Assembly: GCF_021155775.2 (NCBI RefSeq)
Contig: NC_060238.1
Span: 19,320,542 to 19,384,541 of the forward strand
DNA length: 64,000 bases
Source: Neodiprion pinetum
Taxonomy: Eukaryota; Arthropoda; Insecta; Hymenoptera; Diprionidae
Reading direction: 5' to 3'
Shown piece by piece: positions 12,274-24,483 of the stretch. Position 1 is the first letter of the stretch. Each line of letters starts with the position of its first letter. The notes beneath the pieces were generated by a model. The model made no database searches. It was not told where the DNA came from and saw only the letters and a program-made list of their open reading frames with translations. The translations under genes were made by a program, and so were the position numbers.

Positions 12274-13329
12274 GGTGTCATTTTTGCACAAACTGCCAGT
12301 GCATTGGATTCTAAAAACTGTGTATAAGAGAATTGAGTAAAAGAAAGGGAAAAATACTCGTATCAAAACTTGAAATTTTTCTTAGACTGGACTTTTTTTA
12401 ATTCGTGTTAAGCAAAATTCTGTTAAGAATGAGAACTTGATTTAACAATAGATCATTTCTCCATAAATTCTATATCCGATTTCTCGTCGTTGATTTTTCA
12501 CTCAAATTTTCACTCGAGAAATTTTACACAAAATGAGAAATTATATGTACAAATCACTTTTTACCGCTGCAAATACCAATTTCTTTCTTTTTTTTTGCGC
12601 AGTTATGTGATATGAATGGACTATTTGCAAGAAACCATTGAATTTCAAACAAATTCGTTTATGGAATATTGTTTTATACGGAAAATCATCAAAAGAACGA
12701 AGGAGAATCGCCACGATTCGATTTTCAAGTGAAATGCATTACATTTATTTCTAATTTTGTTCCTTCAATGAGATATTGTGAGCTTATGTCACTGAAGTTT
12801 TATATTACTTCTCGATGGATGACAAAATTTGTAGTGATGCACAAAACTACAGTCACCGCTACTAATATTCCGATCTTTAGCTTAACGTCAAGTTCTTACA
12901 CAGAGAAACAGTAAGCAGTAAAAAACCGAAGAAAATCCGAAAGAGAAGAAACTTGTTTTGAAATTAAGCTAATACGGATATCGAAATATGTCCCACATTT
13001 ATCGCTGGTAAAAATTTTCTCCTTGAAAAATGCTTACAGTTTTAATTCAGCATTTGAAAATATCTTTCCAGATCTCAGGAACTTTCTCGAATCAGATTGA
13101 ATTTTATCATTCTCGATTCGGAGTTTCGAAACCTTTGTTCTGTCATTATAAGTTTCGATGTATGATGAAAAAACGAATCACCCCGTGTGTAACACTGCAG
13201 CATGGTGAAGTATGCCAGTAGGAAGAAGAAATAGGTACTAAGGGGGATGAGAAATTTATTCCATCGATTCATTTTTATTGTCTCGACAGGATATACCGTG
13301 TGTTTACGGGTAAACGCCGCGGCATCTTT
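12274..13329. other. Intergenic DNA, no gene recognised
   Basis: No supported gene. The open frames at 12669-12914 and 13030-13221 have no recognisable domain and no convincing splice sites. Confidence 0.4.
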
Positions 13330-13587
13330 GGTTGCCTACCACCAAGGGGAAAAAATATCGGTAATACGGACTTACCGAGTTACCGGCAAGTGGCCTGTTC
13401 AAAAGTCCTCACGATTGAACTGAAACTGTACGTGTTGCGGAATTATGTGAATGTAGCCAAACAATTATTTCGTTATTCATAATCAATGCTGAAGCGTTCA
13501 GTTATCGCTTTCCGAAGTCACATTAATGTGACAATGATTCGGTAGGTCTGTTTTACCGATATTTGTTCTCCTCGGTGGTAGGCAACC
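13330..13587. mobile_element. Small foldback element, about 258 bp
   Basis: The left arm starts GGTTGCCTACCACC and continues through 'aatatcggtaa' and 'acttaccga'. The right arm mirrors it, ending GGTGGTAGGCAACC at 13587. The match covers about 50 bp per arm around an unpaired centre of about 150 bp. No flanking duplication was found, so the exact ends are uncertain. The centre holds a short palindrome, CACATTAATGTG. Confidence 0.75.
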
Positions 13588-15566
13588 CTACATACAGCAG
13601 CGTTTAATTGGCAACACCCGTTGTAGGCGGCACAGTTGATTCCCCCTTTCTTTTGCTTTCCTCTCCTATATTCGATCCCCTTTTACCGAAGACTGAATAT
13701 ATTTTTCGCAAGCTCGGTATACCGAAGTTGAAAATTCGGCAAAGCATCCAGAGTGCCGCAGGATTTAGAGCCGGATCTCTGCAGAAACAGCGAGCCATTT
13801 CCGCTCGCAGAGTCGGTTATAGTCGAAGGAGATCCTGGAGAGTTTCCACGAAGTTTCTCCTCCCTGTAGATAGTTCGTTCCCTATTTGCACCTGATTACG
13901 GGTCATGGATAGAATCCCGAATAGTTGTTATACCCACGACTCCCCCAAATTGATACTCAGCATCTGGATTCGTGTACACACGTCCCTCTATACTGTTCAA
14001 CAAACAGTAGTTGTCGGTTGGCCAAATATTGATATTTGTAAGTTTTTCGAGTGTTTGAATTTGACCATTTATCCAATTATTATATCCGTAAAATTGGGTG
14101 TAGGAAGATCTCTTTAAAAATTCTATTACAAAAGATGCTGGAATTATAAATAAACAGCTTTAATGTATCGATGCCTCGTTTCAAATCACTTATGAACTTG
14201 GTTTTAAATTTTGTAGATTTGCTTAATTTCAATCTTGGATGGATATAATTTTTATTCAGAAGAATTTTTTCTACAAAAATGTAAACTGTAACCTCTTTTT
14301 CTGTCATGTTGGCACGATCGATAATTAGTATTAATTTCAGAGTATTACGCCGTCCTTGCCATGATCTCTATATTTTTCAACGCCGTTTAATTGAAATTTG
14401 TTTTTAGTTGTTATTTTTATTTCGGCTTTGTTCTTCGTTTATTTTTCATCTCGAATATCAGTTAGTGGGTTTTACGTCAAGTAACGATAAATATCAGATT
14501 CGAGAATCTCTTGAAAAAATTAATGGTATTCTCTGTCAGACTACAATATATTCGATGGATTGTTAATATTTTGGCAAAGAAGTCTTCTTCAGAAATCTTC
14601 AAAACTTGAGTAAGTCTTTTAAAAGGAACCCCGAAAATTCTACATCAACCAACAGATGTAATTTCAAAATCTTAGCACCTCCTTGAAACAATCTCGAAAA
14701 TTTGGTATTGATTAATAACACTTAGTTAGACTATGAAAATTGTGACAAATGTTCTAAGAACTTTGGAAGAACGTTGAATGATTATAATTTTGGAAGCTTG
14801 ATAATCGATAAAAAAAAATCGTAAAATACTGCGGTACAAATGTTAATAATTTTAAATATTCGAAAAATGCATCAATCATGATAATTTTAAATGACCAAGA
14901 AGTATTTTTAATGATTAACGAACATTCTATGTTATACCACTTCTGATCCGTTTAAAAAATAGATCAATGGCGTATAATAAATTCTCTTTCACATCAGATC
15001 ATTGTGCATAAATCTTTCATTTCAAATTGCAGGCTTTTACCTTCAACTCGTTTAATTTTGTTCAGCGTATCGATCGTTTTAAATTCTAGCCATTCGAATA
15101 ATTCATGTGTGTAAATCATTGAAATATGCACCACGTTTAGACGATGATCAAAAAATTAGGTGTAACTGTTTTTGAAAATAGCAAAAAATGAATAAATAAG
15201 TGTTTGCTATTTTATATGAACATGAAATCGTGACGGACGCAAATTTTTCAAGCTCAAAAAATGAGTTGTACTTCCTCCGAAGTAATTCTGTCAAAAAGTA
15301 ATAAGCTCGTGCAGAGAAAAAGAAAATAATACTCTGCGTGAATTAATTGCTGAAAAAATGCCTTTCATATCAGAATTCGAAATAGATTCATCGAAACTCA
15401 ATATTTAGTAACTATTCACAGTTTTCGCATTATTTACCCAACGTGAAGACGCGAATGTCGTTTTTTAGTTAGAAAAAAAAAAAAAAAATCTCTTCTGTCT
15501 GTTTTATTTTCAGCCTCTCGTGTCCAGAATTTTTTCCTAACGAGAAAATCATCTCGTTTGTTTCAG
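13588..15566. other. Intergenic or intronic DNA upstream of a terminal exon
   Basis: If the exon at 15567 is real, this stretch is probably part of its preceding intron. No coding exon was recognised. The open frame at 13608-13895 is arginine/serine-rich with no known domain. A poly-A tract is at 15473-15487. Confidence 0.35.
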
Positions 15567-15670
15567 GCGAACATCCGGCCGCTATGCAGCACGGAAATAC
15601 AGCCGCAGGATCTCCGACATCAAGGATCATCCTTGTTGCCGTAGTTTTCCTCCTCGGTCAGCTTAGATAA
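15567..15670 (+). CDS. Probable last exon of a GPI-anchored surface protein (partial gene)
   Basis: A good acceptor (poly-pyrimidine then TTTGTTTCAG) is followed by 34 codons starting in phase 1 and ending TAA. The translation runs from EHPAAMQHGNTAAGSPTS into a hydrophobic stretch, RIILVAVVFLLG, and stops three residues later. Small residues (AAGSPTS), then a hydrophobic tail and an immediate stop, are the layout of a GPI-attachment signal. In insects such final exons, separated from the rest of the gene by very long introns, are common in immunoglobulin-superfamily cell-adhesion genes (lachesin/DIP/neurotrimin type). That family assignment is inference only, since no Ig domain lies in the window. 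The upstream exons would be before base 1. Confidence 0.5.
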
Positions 15671-16990
15671 TGTGTATGAGAAATTGAAACCTGATTCAGG
15701 AAGAAACATGCTAGATTTGAAATAGCCGAGGAGAAACAGCGACGGAAACAAATTTTACTGCAAATTTTCGCGTTGAAAAGATACCAGAAAAAAAGATACA
15801 CACTCACACAAACGCAGATGATGATTATATATATTACACACATGTGTATTTCTCAATATTTGAGACGAAAAATTTCACATGTTTTGAACACTTTTCAATC
15901 CATTTGAAATGAATGGTCGATCAAGATTCGTTGAAATTGATATTGCCATAAAAGACAATTTTATCGTTCGACAATTTTTTTTTTTTCTTTCTCTTTTTTT
16001 TCTTATTTTTGTGCAACGAATTTTTCGTTCTTCTTAACCGAATCGATCTGACTTTATAAATGCCTTCACGAAATATCTCGATATCGGGTGAAATTTTAAC
16101 TTTGTAATTTTTGTTGAGAAAAAAAAAAAAAAGAAACAGTAAAACGTTTATTCTCGAAAGATTTTTCCTGAAGTATCGATCAAACAACGAACGGTTTTCT
16201 CCACGGTTTGATCGGAATTTGAATATTGAAGAAAGAAGCGAAGTCGAAGCGTCGTGAGTGAAGTAAAAATTTGTGAATTATACGAAAAATAAAAACGATG
16301 CAAAATGTTTTACTTATCAAGTATGAGCTTGGAACGTGATATGGATTTTCAACTTTGTAAAGAAAGGGAATCGTACAAACGAACTTTGACTAACAATGAA
16401 CGATAGTTGAATGTAATAATGGAAGAAATAAGAAGTGAAGAGAGTAGGAGTTATGAGAAAAAAAAAAAGAGAGAGAGAGAGTAAAAAAAAAACCGATAAG
16501 TGAGAAATGAATGAAATAGTAAGAGAATTGAAGGAAGAGAAGAAAATAGGTAATTTTTACCGCACATGTAACGTGTAGAAGAATTAAGTAAACAAATTAG
16601 GTATAAATATAGGCGTATTAGGAATCATAAATGTATAATTATACGTACATTGAACGTATGATTACTATTATATCATGACATTGTATAATTTCAACGATGT
16701 GACCACGACGAAGAGTTTAATTGAAAGAATTAGATCGTGAATATCTTTATTTTATCGCGCCTCTTCCCTTATTCTGAAAATGAAGAGGATAATAAAAACC
16801 GTGACCAAAAAATAAGAACTTTGGTATAAACGAAAAGAGGCACAATCTAATCTAATCTTTCCCGATTTCCAATTTCAATCGGTGTATTTTAAGTTACACT
16901 TTATATTTGTATTCTTGACACGTTACTATATACCAACTATTATATCATTATACATGTAAATAGTATTTTACTCTTGTAAATAAATCATTC
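15671..16990 (+). other. Possible 3' UTR of the GPI-type exon, AT-rich
   Basis: No open frame of note. AATAAA-type poly(A) signals on the plus strand occur near 16288, 16789 and 16978. Any could end a transcript from the 15567 exon; which one is used cannot be told. A GA-repeat tract lies at 16467-16481. Confidence 0.3.
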
Positions 16991-18262
16991 ATGCAACATT
17001 ATAATTTTCAATTTACGCAAATTTTCCGACCACCTGTTATAAATCATCGTGCAATTTGTATAAATAAGAACTCTCGAATTTTTTGGATCTGATCGATTCA
17101 ATCGTAACGAAATCGATTCAAACAGATTAATAGTTCTTTGAGGAAATGTCCTAAACAGTTCATAATTGGTGTGGGACAAAAATGGAAACAAAATTTGACG
17201 ATTATATTGAATCGATTGAAAAATCGGAGACAGTGAAAGGAATTTTATCATTTTTTATTTTAACTATAAAAAGAAAAGTTTCTGGGTGAATTATCAATAA
17301 TATTCCAATTATTTTTAAAATCATGTTGATAGTTTACGTTTCTTGATTATTCAAAGTATTTTGCAGATGGTTTGCCGGATTTTTTAGCCAACACGAATAC
17401 CTGCAGTGAATACGTATAAATAGAATCAACTTTGCGAAAGTAATCCTGGAAAAGAAACTTTGTTAACACATCGAAATTAATGTGGATTTTTTTTTTCTCT
17501 GCGGATTTTTTTACTCAATAACAATCAGTTAATCATTTCGGAAAATCGTGGAACTGATTGACGAAAAGAACTTTTCTTGGAGAGCAGGAAAAAAAAAATT
17601 TATCGACTTTTAAAAATTGTTTAAAATCATGTGGAAATTTTCACTAATCCTTTTTAGTACAAAAACAAAAACAAACCGGAAAAATAGTTTTTTCGCGATG
17701 GTTTTCATCATCATGAAAACGGACGCGTCTCTTGGTCTGTCTGACAAACTTCCGCGGTTTGAAACTGATAGGACTAGGGAGCAAAGTGAAAAAATTTGAA
17801 AGTAAAATTAGAAAAAAAAAATCCCTGTAGCCAAAAAATTATATAAACTGGAAATAACGTAATCGTTTATTTCGAAAAAGTAATGAGAAGAAAAAAATAT
17901 ACGTTTGTCGATAAAAGATTGAAAATTTATTTATTTCCTGTAGGACCGGAAGTTCAAATTAAACTTGACACGAGAGTTTTTCATGCTCATCAATTGATTG
18001 TGAAATCTTGTAATTTTGACATGTTTCTAAAATCCTGTTTTTCGGATTCTAGAGTATTGAGAACGTAAGGATAGAGTGAAATTAGAAAAAGTGATTTCCG
18101 ACCGAAACCAACTTTTTTTGTATGTCATCAAAGGAGATGAAAAGTAGAAAATATGCATTAAAGTCGTATAAAACATAATTAGAGAATTTCGGTTTCTGTT
18201 TTTAAATTCCATATAGCATTTTTTTTTTCCAGCTCTACAATTTTCGCGATCAATTTTAATAA
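16991..18262. other. Intergenic DNA, no gene recognised
   Basis: AT-rich. Open frames at 16985-17251, 17617-17799 and 17883-18068 lack recognisable domains, and their composition matches the background. Confidence 0.35.
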
Positions 18263-18526
18263 TTAATTCACACTTGAACCGCTGTTCACGTACTCGTAAA
18301 AGTTTTCGAAAATTATCAACGAGGAGTTACAATTTTTCGGACCTCCGCACGAATCTCTGTGCCACAAATGAGATAAAGTGATACTTTTGATATTGTCGAG
18401 CGGATGAAGAGACTCGCGAGTTGAGGTTTTGCGGTTTTTCTCTGCATGTGTCACGGCTGAAGCGTTGAGTAGAATAAATGAAAAAATGAAAAACGTAATT
18501 AGCCGGCAGTGTGATGAGCGTTTCAA
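18263..18526 (-). CDS. Possible small secreted peptide precursor, 87 aa
   Basis: A single open frame on the minus strand from ATG at 18526 to TAA at 18263. The N-terminus is a good signal peptide: basic start (MKRSSHCR), hydrophobic core (LITFFIFSFILL) and small residues (NASAVTHA) before a likely cut near residue 27. The remaining 60 residues are polar, with two cysteines five residues apart (CGGPKNC), and have no dibasic cleavage site followed by an amidation glycine. I do not recognise the family. It could be a short secreted peptide or a chance frame with a hydrophobic start. Other exons are not excluded. Confidence 0.35.
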   Translation of the reverse strand: MKRSSHCRLITFFIFSFILLNASAVTHAEKNRKTSTRESLHPLDNIKSITLSHLWHRDSCGGPKNCNSSLIIFENFYEYVNSGSSVN

Positions 18527-19149
18527 TTATACCTTCCTTTTAAAAAAAAAAAATCTCGCGAGCTCTCTTCGAGCGGTTGACACGAAATTTTAACAAACGT
18601 GGTTCGCCGTTGAAGTTGCTTCTTTTCCGCCGCTCGGAAACAAAAGTAATTTGAAAAAAGCCCGGGAAATTCCGTTGGAACGCGTTTGCTGAAATGGGGG
18701 AAAAAATGAAAAGAAAACGGACAAACGAACGGTAGAAACTGCAGCACGATGATACTGTTGCTGCTGCTGATGCTCAACACGAGCCTTTTCAATTCCTTTC
18801 ACTGAAATTACCGCCTCTCATCCGGCGGCATTTTCTATGCCCACGTTAGGCGGATGCTGCACACCCGCTCAAAGGATTATTTAATATTTCACTCGAGTAT
18901 GTATATATTATGAAAACCCGGCATAACTTGATATAAATTATACACAATGGGAATAATATCGTTTGATGTAGTTTCTGAAAAGTTTTAGTAAAATTGGAAT
19001 CGTTGTGACAACGGTTTATAAATCATTGGAATGATAAAACAAAATTTTGTAAAAGGAACTGTTGTCGACTGTATCGTGACTATTACATCTATGAGTCAAT
19101 TATGGATCCAAGCAGCCCGAAATATGAAAAACGTGTAAAATATGAATAA
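18527..19149. other. Intergenic DNA, no gene recognised
   Basis: Two overlapping minus-strand frames (18523-18802) are translations of the same region in different phases, with a short glutamine run; neither has a recognisable domain. Confidence 0.35.
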
Positions 19150-19793
19150 AACTACATACACTTGGGTACAATGAATCTGCGACGGGTAATTTTTTACACT
19201 AGACAGTTATGTTGGCAACAGAGAGAAACCTACAGCGCCATAGTCGGCCGAGCGCGAAACAAACTCAATCTCAACAAACACAAAATAACCCATGACCGTC
19301 GAATCTAACCTTAAAATACGTGTCAATCCAACAAGTCATTATCATAGACTTATAAAGATAGACTGAGCGCTCCTATAAGAGGTACTGAAGCTTGCATACA
19401 AAGGACAGAGATATGTCGGGAGTACTGCTCTCTCTTTAACAAGGGCGTAGTGGAAGTGGAACAGCTATAGATATAGGCGCATAATTTCGCCTCATTCTCC
19501 TCTACCGCCTCGATCCCCGCCACAAATATCATCAGAGAGAGAAAGGAGTACTCCCGGCATATTTCTGTCCTTTGAATGTTTGCTTCAAGCGGCTCATAAG
19601 AGCGCTCAGTCTATCTTTTACAAGTCTATGGTCATTATCCCCGCGGCATTCTAAGGTTAGATTCGACGGTCATGGGTTATGTTATGTTTATTGAGATTGA
19701 GTTTGTTTCACGCTCTTGTTTCATGCCAACATAACTGTCTAGTGTAAAAGATAACCGTCTCAGATTCATTGTCCTCAAGTGTACATACTCGTA
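19150..19793. mobile_element. Foldback element, about 644 bp
   Basis: Long imperfect inverted repeat. The left arm includes 'acaatgaatctgcgacgg', 'acactagacagttatgttgg', 'gaccgtcgaatctaacctta' and 'gatagactgagcgctc'. Each is mirrored in the right arm in the opposite order, up to about 19793. The arms are about 280 bp, with a centre near 19440-19520. There is no coding capacity, and no unambiguous flanking duplication was found. Confidence 0.88.
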
Positions 19794-22773
19794 CATTAAC
19801 GAAATGTGGTAGGCGCGCGACAAATCTGTGTTGCGCCCAGAGGGCGCCACCGGCAATCGAAGCGATCAAACTAAAGATCGGAGCGCTCAGCGCGAGAAAT
19901 CATTCCAGAATTATCACTCGGCGTGACAAGTCGCCAAGCGGGACTCGGAGCAGTCGATACACCCGGTAAGAGGAATAGAACCATAGTTGAGAATACTTAT
20001 AACACTTGTGGGATTCTATGGGTGTACAGATATCAAACTCATTTTTGTTTTACACCCGGAACCGTATTTATCCGTTTAATCGTGAAAAATAAAAGACCTT
20101 CGAGTCGATATCAATTCTCCCCAAAAACTAAAAACCTTGCAGATGAGTCAGAATACTACACGGAGGGAAAATATTAATTGGAATAAAATGACGGAAAATT
20201 GGATTGAACGCACCCCAATCGGTTTTGTTATAGAAATATGGAATTGTATCAGAAGAAATTCAGGTTGTTGTTCATGTTTTGCTGAGTCAAGAATTCTATG
20301 ATTGTAACACGAATGAAATTTGTTGTCGCATAAATCTTTTACAATAATCAAACATTAGCGTCATTATACTTCGAATGACATCGCTTATAATTCTGTTAAC
20401 TCTAAATTTTGTGGTATTCACCCGATATTTAATCAATAAAACTCGAAAAGTTATTATTGCATATTTAGAAGTACAATTTGAATATTTGTCAATAGATTTA
20501 TGTTTATCTAATCGATATCAATTTCGATAACTCGGAACTTGGAAGTACGCTTTCTTTGTTTTTAATAGATTGACGGCAAATTTATCTTGCGTTATCCTTA
20601 TCTGACTTCAAAGCTGACTACCCGTTTTTTTAACTATCTCTGAAGCCAACTCCGTAGCGAGAAAATTCACCGCCTAGTGGCCGTTTACAGTACTAGTATA
20701 CTGACGATTTCGATGAATATATTCTCGACTTGTTTCAAAGCATGTGGTGTTTATTTCACCTCGTAAACATATTAGTGCAACTGATTGAACCAGCTACGCC
20801 AAACAAGCTCCGGTTAGATCAACAAAGCATGGCATTCGATCGATGTAAAATTTTCGTTGGCTAGATTCCTGTACTTATTTTTATTTGAAGTGCATAATTG
20901 TTTTTGTCAACGATCATGCGACTTGGAGGAACAAATACATAAAATGATGATTAGTTGACTAAATTTCGGAATCACATCAAAAGTTTCACGCAAATCAATA
21001 CTTTACTCGATCGCGACAAGAAAGGCTTTTGTTGAATCAATATTAATTCGCTTGATCAAATTATTTTGTCAAACTAACTAAATCGAAATTGTTAAATTAA
21101 AGTCATCGTATTTGAAACAAACAAGGGATACTAGATTGAAGTGCGAAAATGTAAAAAATAAAAATATCATAATAATGTTTGCGTGAATTTCTTGGAAAAG
21201 TTTCTAGCCAATGAAATTATGAATTTGAATGACTGTCTTTTTATTTGTACAGTGTTTATTTATTTATTCTTTTGAAATTTTACCGACTGTTCAAAGTGGC
21301 GAAAACCAATACGAATCACTTTTGGCCGCGTGACTCAAGAAAATATCCGTAATGTAAAACATGCAAATAACCAGAAATTCGTGAGTCGAATTAACACATT
21401 TTGAATAAATGTAAAACGCGGTGTCGATGCAGGCATCGAGTGGTATAAAAATATATTGAAAATATAAGAAAAGAAGGATGATAAATTCAACGTTTCCGCA
21501 ACTCGGAACGGGATAAATATCGGTTTTCTATAAACGCAGAAGGGTATGAAATGCCATGGCCGCCATTACCATATCAATTTTTATAACTCCTGCACCTTGT
21601 ACGTTGTAAATATGTACATATTTCAAAAAGCGGATGTAATATAACAGTCGGCTCATGGTTTATACGCTGCACCTTCGTGAATCTTGGGACTCTTGCGTCT
21701 GCGAGCCGAGTTTATTGGCCACAAGGTGCAGCCGCTGTACACGGAGAGAAATTTTTACATGTGGTTCGCACTGTATAATTATCCTCTATTTTCATTTCTC
21801 ACCTAAATGACCTAAAAAAATACAATTCTGGGCATGAAAATATGAAATTCAATCTTTTACCTGCTAATGGAAATTAATTATTTGCTATTGATTTTTATTA
21901 CTTGTACTGTAGTTTCTTTTAACTATTGCGATAATTTTATGTTGTTGTAACAATATAAGTTAAAAAAAATTTAGTCAATTGAACGAACAGATTTGATATT
22001 GCAATAACCAGAAAGTTTAGTATTGACAATTACGATTATATCGAATGGTTGTAATACTTGTACCATATTTTCTTACAACTCCAACAATATTTAAGCCGTT
22101 ATTTTATAATGGTACCCGTTTCACTAAAATTTTCTAGTCGCTGTAAGAATTGGAATTTTTCTCAGTGTCTTGATGAAAATTATTAGTGCACGTAAAGGCA
22201 GGTGCAACGAAGAATCTTCGTTATTAACTTGTTATACTCGTTTCCAGAGATTAATGAGGCCAATGCATTTTCAACTGGGCCTTAAAGTTTGAACAGGTAA
22301 TAAAGAAACCGTCAACGTCAACGAAAGAAAATTTGATTCACTTGTTGGTGTTTTTTTCTTATTTTTTTTCCAGACACTCCACGATCATAAACACGAATTA
22401 TTCTTGAAAGTTTATTTTTGAAATATTCATGTAAAATCAAGTGCTATTTCAGGGGAAATTATATGTAAAAAGAAACGACAATAGCAAATACGGGAATTAT
22501 AAACAAAAGTATATATATATATATGAATGATGCATGACGAATAATCAAACGATATTTGATTATACAATCGATCGGCGATGCCATGCAGGTCCATAAAAAA
22601 TCCCGTCTTTGCTATCGGATAGTGAAAATAAATAAACTATATATAATTAATTCAATATCATGAACTTTTGCGTTACACGTTTCTTGTCGTTAAATCGATG
22701 GAATATCTCCAAATTCTTTGACCCCGTCGTTGTTTCCAGTATAGCGAAAACGATTTTTAATTAATCCCTCCTA
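19794..22773. other. Intergenic DNA, no gene recognised
   Basis: Nothing coding is supported over 3 kb. Bases 19795-19960 are less AT-rich but have no splice-bounded frame. At 21668-21734 there is a short hairpin-capable pair, GCTGCACCTT and AAGGTGCAGC. The open frames at 19769-20177 and 20148-20351 are unconvincing. Confidence 0.4.
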
Positions 22774-22775
22774 TA

Positions 22776-23173
22776 CTGGGACAATCTCTTGAAACTTGAA
22801 AATCAACTGCGCATGCGCCAAATAATCCAATCTCATAGGTCGGTGAAATCTTCCCGCAGCGATATTCTTGCCTGCAATGCAGGCGGGCCAACGTACACAA
22901 AATGTGTACGTTTGTATTTTCGAATAGCATAGTCATTAAATTCCAACCGTTCTTTGAAGAATCAACTTTCCGACCCAACAACAAATGCTTCCCAAACCTT
23001 ACCGAGTCGCTGCCTCAATTATTTGCGATTCTAACCTCGAAAATTCGTATCAACCACAATCGCCGCCAGGAACAGAGTTTGACAGCTGAAACTCGGCATG
23101 GCCAGCCTGCACGAACAGCCGATAAAATTCGCGCATGCGCGGTTGACTTTCAAGCTTCAAGAGATTGTTACGG
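22776..23173 (+). mobile_element. TA-flanked MITE family, copy 2 (398 bp)
   Basis: Same family as copies 1 and 3. Ends are CTGGGACAATCTCTTGAA (one change from the family end) and a slightly decayed right end (GTTACGG), with TA at 22774-22775 and 23174-23175. The palindrome GCGCATGCGC is intact at both 22809-22818 and 23131-23140. A perfect palindrome, ACGTACACAAAATGTGTACGT-like, lies near 22891. The interior runs in the same direction as copy 3. The open frames across it are parts of the repeat, not genes. Confidence 0.88.
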
Positions 23174-23175
23174 TA

Positions 23176-24343
23176 TAGTAGCCGCGTTGTGCCGAAATCG
23201 AATTCTTTGCCAATTCGGTAAACAGTGTGTTTGCGAATGTGCATTAACGGCAATACACGTGAAAATAATGGATTAAACTCGCCTCCTGCAATCCGGCGCG
23301 TAATTAACGCCTGTGTAAACAGGCACATATTGTCCCACTCTGCGTCGTGATTTCGCAACACGGGATTAAAGCTGGGAAAGCGCGGGTTTTTTGTTCCCTG
23401 ATCGTTTTTTTTTTTTTTTTTAATCATTACTGTTGTTACCGTTATAATTACCGTGGTCTCTCTATCATATTAATTAATGCATTAACTAATTGATGCCGCA
23501 GTGCAGGATTTATCATCAAAAGGCACGCAGAATATTTTGTATTAATTATTGGTGTACCTTTAACATTGTTATACATATCGAAACCGTCCTGAAAACCTCA
23601 AGATTGCGGTTGTATTAATTAAATTGCAAAACTCAGCGGGCAATATGCTTGCCGACGTTAAATTAGCGCACGCTTTAATAAAACGTAATTATAGAGGTAT
23701 GAAGTGAAAATTTAATACATCGCACCTCGCTCTCTTTGTTGTCTCTGTTTTTCTTTATGTTTCTCTTTTCTTCTTCTATCAACCGACTTAGTTTAATAAC
23801 GAGACAAAACATGTCAAACACATTTAGAAAAGTATATTCATTATTTTGTGCCCTCAAATAATTTGGAAGAAATTGAGGGTTTTCCATTCGTCCTATAGTC
23901 TGGTCGAGATCCGATTAGGAATTAAGGTAATAAGAAAAACAAGATGAAATGAAATGTACGGAATAATAATTCAACTTCGTTTCATCAAATTGTTCGTCCC
24001 TCTTTCTCATTCTCTCGTTACCATTCTCCGATTCATTGAATATTCATAATTACTAAACTTTTATATTATTCTACGCAAGTAAGGCTACTAATTGATGCAC
24101 GGTTTTTTATATTAAATTATTGATGCGCCGTAATTTTAAAGCAGAACCGCAAAAGACATGTTTCAATCTTATTTCACAACGATTGATATAAAATGTAGCG
24201 TTTTGGCTGTCCCAAGAAAAAAAAAAAATAAAGATAAGTAAAAAACTTTGCAATCGTAACTAGTAATTTTCGTCAGCAAATGGTTGAAAAATGTCACCAA
24301 AGTACGAACGAGCTTGAGCTTTATCGAAAATCTTTTTTAATAG
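23176..24343. other. Intergenic DNA, no gene recognised
   Basis: AT-rich, with a poly-T tract at 23406-23422. No supported coding frame. Confidence 0.4.
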
Positions 24344-24483
24344 AATTCCAAAAACGTACACGGAAGCTTCGCTTCGATGGAAGTTGACGCGTTCAACGGC
24401 TTAAAAAATACACTACGTCCTATCTCCACACCTCGCGGCCTGGAAAACTCATCGATATTTGTTGGAAAACTGCTCACTGAACC
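24344..24483 (+). CDS. Candidate coding exon, unknown product (weak)
   Basis: A possible acceptor (TCTTTTTTAATAG) is followed by 46 open codons plus 2 nt, ending at a strong donor, CC|GTAAGTAT. An in-frame ATG at 24377 could instead be a start. The translation around it includes FNGLKNTLRPISTPRG, richer in Arg/Pro/Gly than the AT-rich background. I recognise no family. The support is only an open frame between plausible splice sites, which happens by chance at this length. Confidence 0.22.
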
